Of a stretch of DNA of 36,557 bases, positions 32,315 through 36,557 are shown one piece after another; the stretch's first letter is position 1, and every line of letters starts with the position of its first letter. The DNA is taken from positions 1 through 36,557 of the IMG/VR virus record IMGVR_UViG_3300023284_000638; one strand, given 5' to 3'. Below the pieces are notes generated by a model. That model had not been told where the DNA came from, did not search any database, and saw nothing but the letters and a program-made list of their open reading frames with translations. The position numbers and the translations under genes were made by a program. This DNA is from a virus.

Positions 32315-32615
32315 AATAATCGATCAATATTATTTTCTAGCGATAAAAAACTAAAAGTTTGAAAAAGTTACTACTAAAATAGTGCCTCTAGTAGCTGCAA
32401 ACAGCGATTATTACAGTTAAAAATTATCGTTTTCAAAAAGCTTCAAAAAATTTCATTTTATTTTCTCGAAAAAATTCATTTTAAAAAGTGCCGTTTAAAG
32501 GCTGTAGACAGCGATTTTAGAGACTTTTTTGAGAAAAGTTTTTAAACTTTTAGTTTTTTCTCGCTAGCTCACACTATCGCTCGAAAGTTGAAAAATGGGT
32601 GTTTAATGGCTGTAT
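32315..32615 (+). repeat. Dispersed element R5 (upstream of the tail module)
   Basis: Core 32337-32568 is 232 bp, bounded by CTAGCGATAAAAAACTAAAA and its near-perfect inverse AAACTTTTAGTTTTTTCTCG then CTAG (one mismatch). Its 84-bp central block is identical to R2 and, inverted, R4. Homology to R3 extends past both arms: AATAATAATCGA before the left arm and the terminator with GGGCATAAA after the right. Apart from this element and the terminator, the gap 32296-32680 holds nothing I recognise. Confidence 0.9.
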
Positions 32616-32623
32616 GGGCATAA

Positions 32624-32649
32624 AAAACCCTGATATATTTCAGGGTTTT
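32624..32649 (-). terminator. Intrinsic terminator after the head/major-tail operon
   Basis: A 10-bp stem (AAAACCCTGA / TCAGGGTTTT) with a 6-base loop, followed on the minus strand by a run of T residues (TTTTTTATGCCC). It follows the gene ending at 32681 and precedes R5, so head transcripts should end here and tail transcription restart beyond it. Confidence 0.8.
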
Positions 32650-32680
32650 AAATCACTTATTACGAACAGGCGTAAACATT

Positions 32681-32926
32681 TTATTTTGCAGCTTCTGGCT
32701 CATCATTTTTTGATCCAATGCTTTGCTCAATCTCGTTTGTTTCGCTTGCTCTTTCTTGGTTTTCTGCATCATGATCTAGCTCTTTACGTTCGCTCATCAT
32801 ACGGTCATATTCCGTCTTCATCGCAGCATTTTTCAGCTTCGGTGCGATGTGCTTAAACTTGTCACTAAAGAGGTTTTTAAACTCCTTTAGCGACATATTT
32901 ATTTTAGGATTTATACTAAATTTCAT
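32681..32926 (-). CDS. Small charged protein after the major tail protein
   Basis: An 81-residue helical, highly charged protein starting MKFSINPKINMSLKEFKNLF and ending in an acidic, Asn/Ser-rich tail. No family is recognised. As the last gene of the head/tail-tube operon before the terminator, it might be a tail-assembly factor; there is no motif to support this. Confidence 0.55.
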   Translation of the reverse strand: MKFSINPKINMSLKEFKNLFSDKFKHIAPKLKNAAMKTEYDRMMSERKELDHDAENQERASETNEIEQSIGSKNDEPEAAK

Positions 32927-32936
32927 AACTTAACTA

Positions 32937-33812
32937 TTATACAATAGTCACAATTACAGCACCTGAACTTTCGAAAGCTACAATAGTAAGTGCATCAGCA
33001 GCTACTAAATTAATAGTACCAGTTACCAAACCTACACCCGTAACATCATACGTTCCATCTCCGTTGTCATTAAGCACTGTAATAGTTTGTGCAGCCCCGG
33101 CAGCATCCAATAACACAAAATCAGCAAGAACCAGACCCAATATAGGCGTATTATCCAGCTCACTAAGAACAGACACAGTAAACCCTGTCGCTGAAGGTGC
33201 AGGCACCGCTAACACTAATAGATCTACAGTAGTCAATCTAATCAATGAGTTGATAAAAGCAGCATCAAATATGACACCTGTCTCATCCAACTCTAAGTTA
33301 TCTGCCAGTGACAAATAAATAGGTGTTTTACTAGCTAGAGAACCATCATTAAAAGTTAATTTTTCAGGATTAAAAAGTCCTATCGTGAATCCTTTGAAGG
33401 TTAATTCACCATCGTCTGACATTGCTGTAAGCTGATTCTTATCATCAAGTATCCAGACTCTACCTGTGAAATTTTTATGACTAAAAATGTTCTTATGTAG
33501 ATTCAGATTTTCCTGAACAGATAGTCTAAACTTATATCTACCGTCTCTAACAGCAATATCAGCCAAACTCCCTTCTTCATATACTGCCGCCTCGCTAATG
33601 TTTTCAAAAACAACAACAGGCGGAAACAAGTAGATCCTAACACCTTTAGCGGCTATCATAGCATTCTGCCATGCGGTAGGGTCTTGAATTTCTGCCGCTG
33701 TCAATGAAAATCCAGCAGGAGTAGTGATAATCGCTTTAGGCTGTTGTGGTAATTTCTTGCAGGACGATACGCCTATGTTTAAATTATCGTCTGCGCATTG
33801 TAATAGTCCCAT
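32937..33812 (-). CDS. Probable major tail (tube) protein with a C-terminal Ig-like domain
   Basis: A 291-residue protein. The first 190 residues are mixed strands and helices (FSLTAAEIQDPTAWQNAMIA, FENISEAAVYEEGSLADIAV, YKFRLSVQENLNLHKNIFS), fitting a tail-tube monomer. The last 80 are a repeat-like beta domain (ATGFTVSVLSELDNTPILGL, VLNDNGDGTYDVTGV), like Ig-like or Big domains used to decorate tail tubes. It lies after the connector genes, as usual for the tube protein. The assignment rests on position and composition. Confidence 0.68.
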   Translation of the reverse strand: MGLLQCADDNLNIGVSSCKKLPQQPKAIITTPAGFSLTAAEIQDPTAWQNAMIAAKGVRIYLFPPVVVFENISEAAVYEEGSLADIAVRDGRYKFRLSVQENLNLHKNIFSHKNFTGRVWILDDKNQLTAMSDDGELTFKGFTIGLFNPEKLTFNDGSLASKTPIYLSLADNLELDETGVIFDAAFINSLIRLTTVDLLVLAVPAPSATGFTVSVLSELDNTPILGLVLADFVLLDAAGAAQTITVLNDNGDGTYDVTGVGLVTGTINLVAADALTIVAFESSGAVIVTIV

Positions 33813-33816
33813 GTCT

Positions 33817-34497
33817 TTAACAAATTAAGTCTAAAATTTTTACTTTTAAATCAATCAATTCGATACCGTCTAACGGATCATCGAAAATATATTTTACATT
33901 ACCTTCTTTTTCAGCCATACCCCAAAATAAGCGGTCAACTCTTCTATGTGGTAATGCACCTACCCCGCTAATATCAGAATTAGTAGCCAAAGCAGCAAGA
34001 AATTTCTTATATATAGGAAATAAAATAGGTTTTATTACTTTCTCGTATCGATCTTCTGATGTGAAAGTCTTATCAGTACTCTCTAAAATGACAATATTTA
34101 GTGAGACTGAATTAATATCATCGGTAGCTACGTCCTGATCAATAGGAAGTCTTAAGGCAATTAACGGGTACTTTTGAAGCTTAAACCTTAAATCTCTTTC
34201 TTTCAGTGTAAGCCTGTAGTTTATATCTCGCCTATGACCAAATAAAAAGTAAGGCTCCAACGATTTGTAAGATCCAGGGGAGACTATAACTGTAGTTGAT
34301 TCTATTTTGAAGCTGTTAGAATCTGCCGCTATCACCTCGAATTGTGTACCGTCAATGACTATCCACTCATTTACTTTTAAGGTATTTTTAACATTAATGG
34401 TAAATGTGCCGTCCACATTATCAACCACAGAATTAAATGTAGCTGTCTCTCTCATAGAGTCTACTACATCTGCGATAATATCTGGCAAAAATATCAT
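33817..34497 (-). CDS. Head-tail connector or tail-terminator-like protein
   Basis: A 226-residue protein. The N-terminal part includes VDNVDGTFTINVKNTLKVNE, a small beta unit found in several phage structural proteins. The middle has KYPLIALRLPIDQDV, and a helical region (EDRYEKVIKPILFPIYKKFL) follows. The end is acidic (IFDDPLDGIELIDLKV). This layout and the place between an adaptor-like gene and the tube protein suggest a neck or tail-completion role in Bacteroidota phages. It overlaps the upstream gene by 4 bp. Confidence 0.6.
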   Translation of the reverse strand: MIFLPDIIADVVDSMRETATFNSVVDNVDGTFTINVKNTLKVNEWIVIDGTQFEVIAADSNSFKIESTTVIVSPGSYKSLEPYFLFGHRRDINYRLTLKERDLRFKLQKYPLIALRLPIDQDVATDDINSVSLNIVILESTDKTFTSEDRYEKVIKPILFPIYKKFLAALATNSDISGVGALPHRRVDRLFWGMAEKEGNVKYIFDDPLDGIELIDLKVKILDLIC

Positions 34498-35147
34498 ATC
34501 CCAAATTCATTAATCTCAATATAAGGTCTGAAAACCCACCCGCTATAATTAGCACGGTTCACATTCAAGAAATTAAACGCTGTAGGCAGGTCATTAAAAG
34601 TGTCGTAAATGTCTGCGTACTTATCAAAAGTAAACCCAAAACTAAGATTATTGAATGATGTATTCAAAAAGTGAAAATCATGCGCAAACTCATTAAACCT
34701 AATAGACCCGTAAAGATCCAACATCTTACTCCATGAATTCACCATTTTACGCCTAGCGTTTGCAGCTACTGAATTTTCATGCTTAGCTACCACTTCAGCA
34801 GATCCCATAGTAGTAGTTAGATCCTCTAGCCTAATTTTGTAATACACATAATAGGCTATAGGGCTGACCTTTTCAGTATTCACTAAACCATTCCATTTTA
34901 AAGGTACTTGAGTACCAAAGAAATCTAATGTGAAATCTGCACCATCTTTGAGATCTATCCATCTCTGTTCTACTAGTGGGCCAGCATCCAAAGCCGTTTG
35001 AAACTCCTTAAACAAAGCTTGTCCCAGGAGACATATTAAAAATTCCTTCTCATACTTTTCTATGTTCGAGTCTATAGTATTTTGACGCTCCCTGATATTA
35101 GGGATGTCTAACTCTCCAAAGAAATATGAGCTATCAATTAGTACCAA
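34494..35147 (-). CDS. Head-tail adaptor-like protein of Bacteroidota phages
   Basis: A 217-residue protein with a recognisable N-terminal arrangement: an I-x-x-x-IEKYEKEFLICLLGQAL segment, the WIDLKDGADFTLDFFGTQVP region, a Trp-Asn-Gly-Leu, then VSPIAYYVYYKIRLEDLTTT. Proteins with this order (YE..yL..LLG, then W.GL...IaYYVYY) are frequent after the capsid gene in Bacteroidota phages and are thought to be connectors. Length is normal. The next gene is overlapped by 4 bp. Confidence 0.68.
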   Translation of the reverse strand: MVLIDSSYFFGELDIPNIRERQNTIDSNIEKYEKEFLICLLGQALFKEFQTALDAGPLVEQRWIDLKDGADFTLDFFGTQVPLKWNGLVNTEKVSPIAYYVYYKIRLEDLTTTMGSAEVVAKHENSVAANARRKMVNSWSKMLDLYGSIRFNEFAHDFHFLNTSFNNLSFGFTFDKYADIYDTFNDLPTAFNFLNVNRANYSGWVFRPYIEINEFGI

Positions 35148-35158
35148 TGGATTTGAGT

Positions 35159-35374
35159 TTATTTACTACTTTTTACGGTCTTGCCCTTAGCCTCTTCAGC
35201 TATCTTAGCAGCAGCCCTCTTAATTGCTTCATCAGTTTTCTTGGCTGCATCAGCTTCCTCATCAACTTTAACTACTATCTTCCTAGCTACTAGGCTAGCA
35301 ATCAAAGAAGGGGCGAGACCATCACAGGTCTCACCCTTTTTTTTGTGAACAAAATCTTTTGCAAATACGTGCAT
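35159..35374 (-). CDS. Small basic protein following the capsid gene
   Basis: A 71-residue protein. KGETCDGLAPSLIASLVARK fits a small fold seen after capsid genes (x-G-x ... A-x-L-I-x-x-G/K). The second half is an Ala/Lys helix (EADAAKKTDEAIKRAAAKIA). It starts 10 bp after the capsid stop. It could be a head-stabilising or connector protein; the family is not identified. Confidence 0.58.
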   Translation of the reverse strand: MHVFAKDFVHKKKGETCDGLAPSLIASLVARKIVVKVDEEADAAKKTDEAIKRAAAKIAEEAKGKTVKSSK

Positions 35375-35384
35375 GTCAGATTTT

Positions 35385-36557
35385 TTAAACTGTTATTGCT
35401 ACAATAGCTGCATCAATGTCTATCACTTTCAAGAAAGCATCTACATCAACGTCTCTAATTAATAGACCTTCTCTCTTCTCAGCGAGAATAGTCATAGCAT
35501 TTTGAACAAATTGAGCGTTAATAAAGCCCATAGAAACAGTTACGCCTTCAAGGTCGTAAATTGTTCCGTATCTAAAGTCACCTACTAACATAGTATTAAT
35601 AGTAACTTGAGAACTTTCTATTACTCTCATGCCGTCAATTATTGTGCCATCGGCAGAGATAAAAGGAGGTAGTACATAGTGTCCATCAGTACCCTTCGCT
35701 AACTTGTAACGTAAAACATCAGACGGATTCATAACTACAGCCGTAGGCATGTATTTACTTTGCTTAGCGTTAGATAACTCTACTCTAAGAATTGCAAGCA
35801 AATCATATAGAGTACCATCGGCAGCCTTAACCTTTCCAGAGATAGCGTAAGCTGCTGCATCAAAAGTGACAGCCGAAGTAAACGCACCCTTTAAGTTTGG
35901 TGCAATGCCATTACCATCCCAAAGCTGCTCGTCTTCTTTGAGAGATAGATTAACATCTAACAATCTTCTAACTTCAGATTCTATAAAACCAACATCAGCA
36001 AACGACTCTTTAGTAACAGGGATAGAATCGGCTATCTTCTGAAGGCTCAAAGTACGCTCTATCCATGTAATTACAGATTCTGGCTTAGTAGCAGCTTCAG
36101 CTACTGTATCAGCCCCACGTGTAATGGCCTGCTGATCGAAGTAACGAATAACCCCGTTAGAAGATGGGGACACACCCGCATGACGAAACAAACCACTCAT
36201 AACAGTTCCTAAGAAAGGAATCTGACCAATATCAGGCAATCTCATTGCCATAGTTGACGCTGTAACAGCCGTACGCTGCACGTGGCTATTTTCGCGATGT
36301 CGTCTTTTTTCTCTTCGAACAATTGCTCTATAGATTCTACATTGTTACCAGACTTTTCGCCTAGTTTACGCATTTCTTCGCCTTGTGCCTCTATAGTTTC
36401 TTTCAACTCTTTGGCGAAGTCAGCAGTAATGCCTAATGCTTCCATCTTTTCAGTGAAGCCTTCCGCAGTCATTAAGCCCTTATTAGCTGCCTTAATTTCC
36501 GCCTGCACAGTTTCTAAAGCTTCTTTTTTTCCAGCTTTAACTTCTGCTTTTGTTTGT
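35385..36557 (-). CDS. Major capsid protein (HK97-like), main part with frame break
   Basis: The capsid protein, continuing the gene that starts at position 188. The mature part begins near QRTAVTASTMAMRLPDIGQI and goes on through ITWIERTLSLQKIADSIPVT, LRYKLAKGTDGHYVLPPFIS, IIDGMRVIESSQVTINTMLV and ALTIL-type strands (AMTILAEKREGLLIRDVDVD), typical of the HK97 fold. As written, the scaffold frame stops at 36242 and the capsid frame opens at a GTG at 36281, overlapping by 40 bp. One extra base in the T run 36289-36292 would join them as DDIAKNSHVQRTAVTAS. Intact length would be about 405 residues. Processing would remove roughly the first 110. Confidence 0.88.
36414..36557. repeat. Terminal direct repeat, right copy (contig overlap)
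   Basis: This is identical to bases 1-144. It lies in the scaffold part of the capsid gene, so the left and right gene fragments join seamlessly. This supports a circular map. Confidence 0.95.

Noticed and set aside
2486-32649. R elements as classical transposon or MITE insertions
   Set aside because: No transposase or target-site duplication was seen, and conserved sequence extends past the inverted arms, so I did not call them mobile elements.

Overview
This window is a complete or near-complete tailed-phage genome. The first 144 bases reappear exactly as the last 144, so the contig closes into a circle of about 36.4 kb, with the join inside the major capsid gene. It encodes a portal protein, a large terminase of the Terminase_3 type, an HK97-like prohead protease and capsid, a tape measure protein of about 1,006 residues and a long tail-tip module. 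That set indicates a siphovirus. The host is probably in Bacteroidota, perhaps a gliding flavobacterium or relative: start codons lack Shine-Dalgarno sequences, one early promoter fits the Bacteroidota TTG-N20-TAnnTTTG pattern, the DNA is very AT-rich, and a tail protein carries a domain resembling the SprB adhesin repeat. No integrase, recombinase or CI-like repressor was recognised, so a virulent lifestyle is the simplest reading.

All credible genes lie on the minus strand, so the transcription order runs from high to low coordinates. The early region (about 18.1 to 5.2 kb) starts at a good promoter at 18067-18098. It holds many small proteins, a possible single-stranded-DNA-binding protein, a DnaQ-like exonuclease, a MerR-type regulator, an SF2 helicase, an HNH-like protein, a VapE-type primase/helicase, a nine-iteron cluster that is the best origin candidate (6867-7226), a VRR-NUC nuclease and the small terminase. 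Packaging and head genes follow: large terminase, portal, protease, capsid, then across the join connector proteins and the major tail protein (36.5 to 32.7 kb). The tail module (32.3 to 19.3 kb) holds chaperone-like proteins, the tape measure, tail-tip and fibre proteins and a DUF5675 lysis candidate. Two holin-like membrane proteins end the late region at 18.45 kb.

The most unusual feature is a family of five non-coding elements (R1 to R5). Each has a core of almost exactly 232 bp. In the best copies the core is bounded by a 24-bp inverted repeat, and an 84-bp block is identical in three copies. They sit between terminase and portal, twice upstream of the large terminase, at the late/early boundary (inverted) and upstream of the tail module. 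Two carry a transcription terminator on the same side. I do not recognise the family.

Four genes appear broken by single-base differences in short A runs: capsid, tape measure, a small early gene and the 3' end of an exported protein. Errors in homopolymer runs are the simplest explanation. The capsid break, however, falls near the expected boundary between scaffold domain and mature capsid, so recoding deserves a check.
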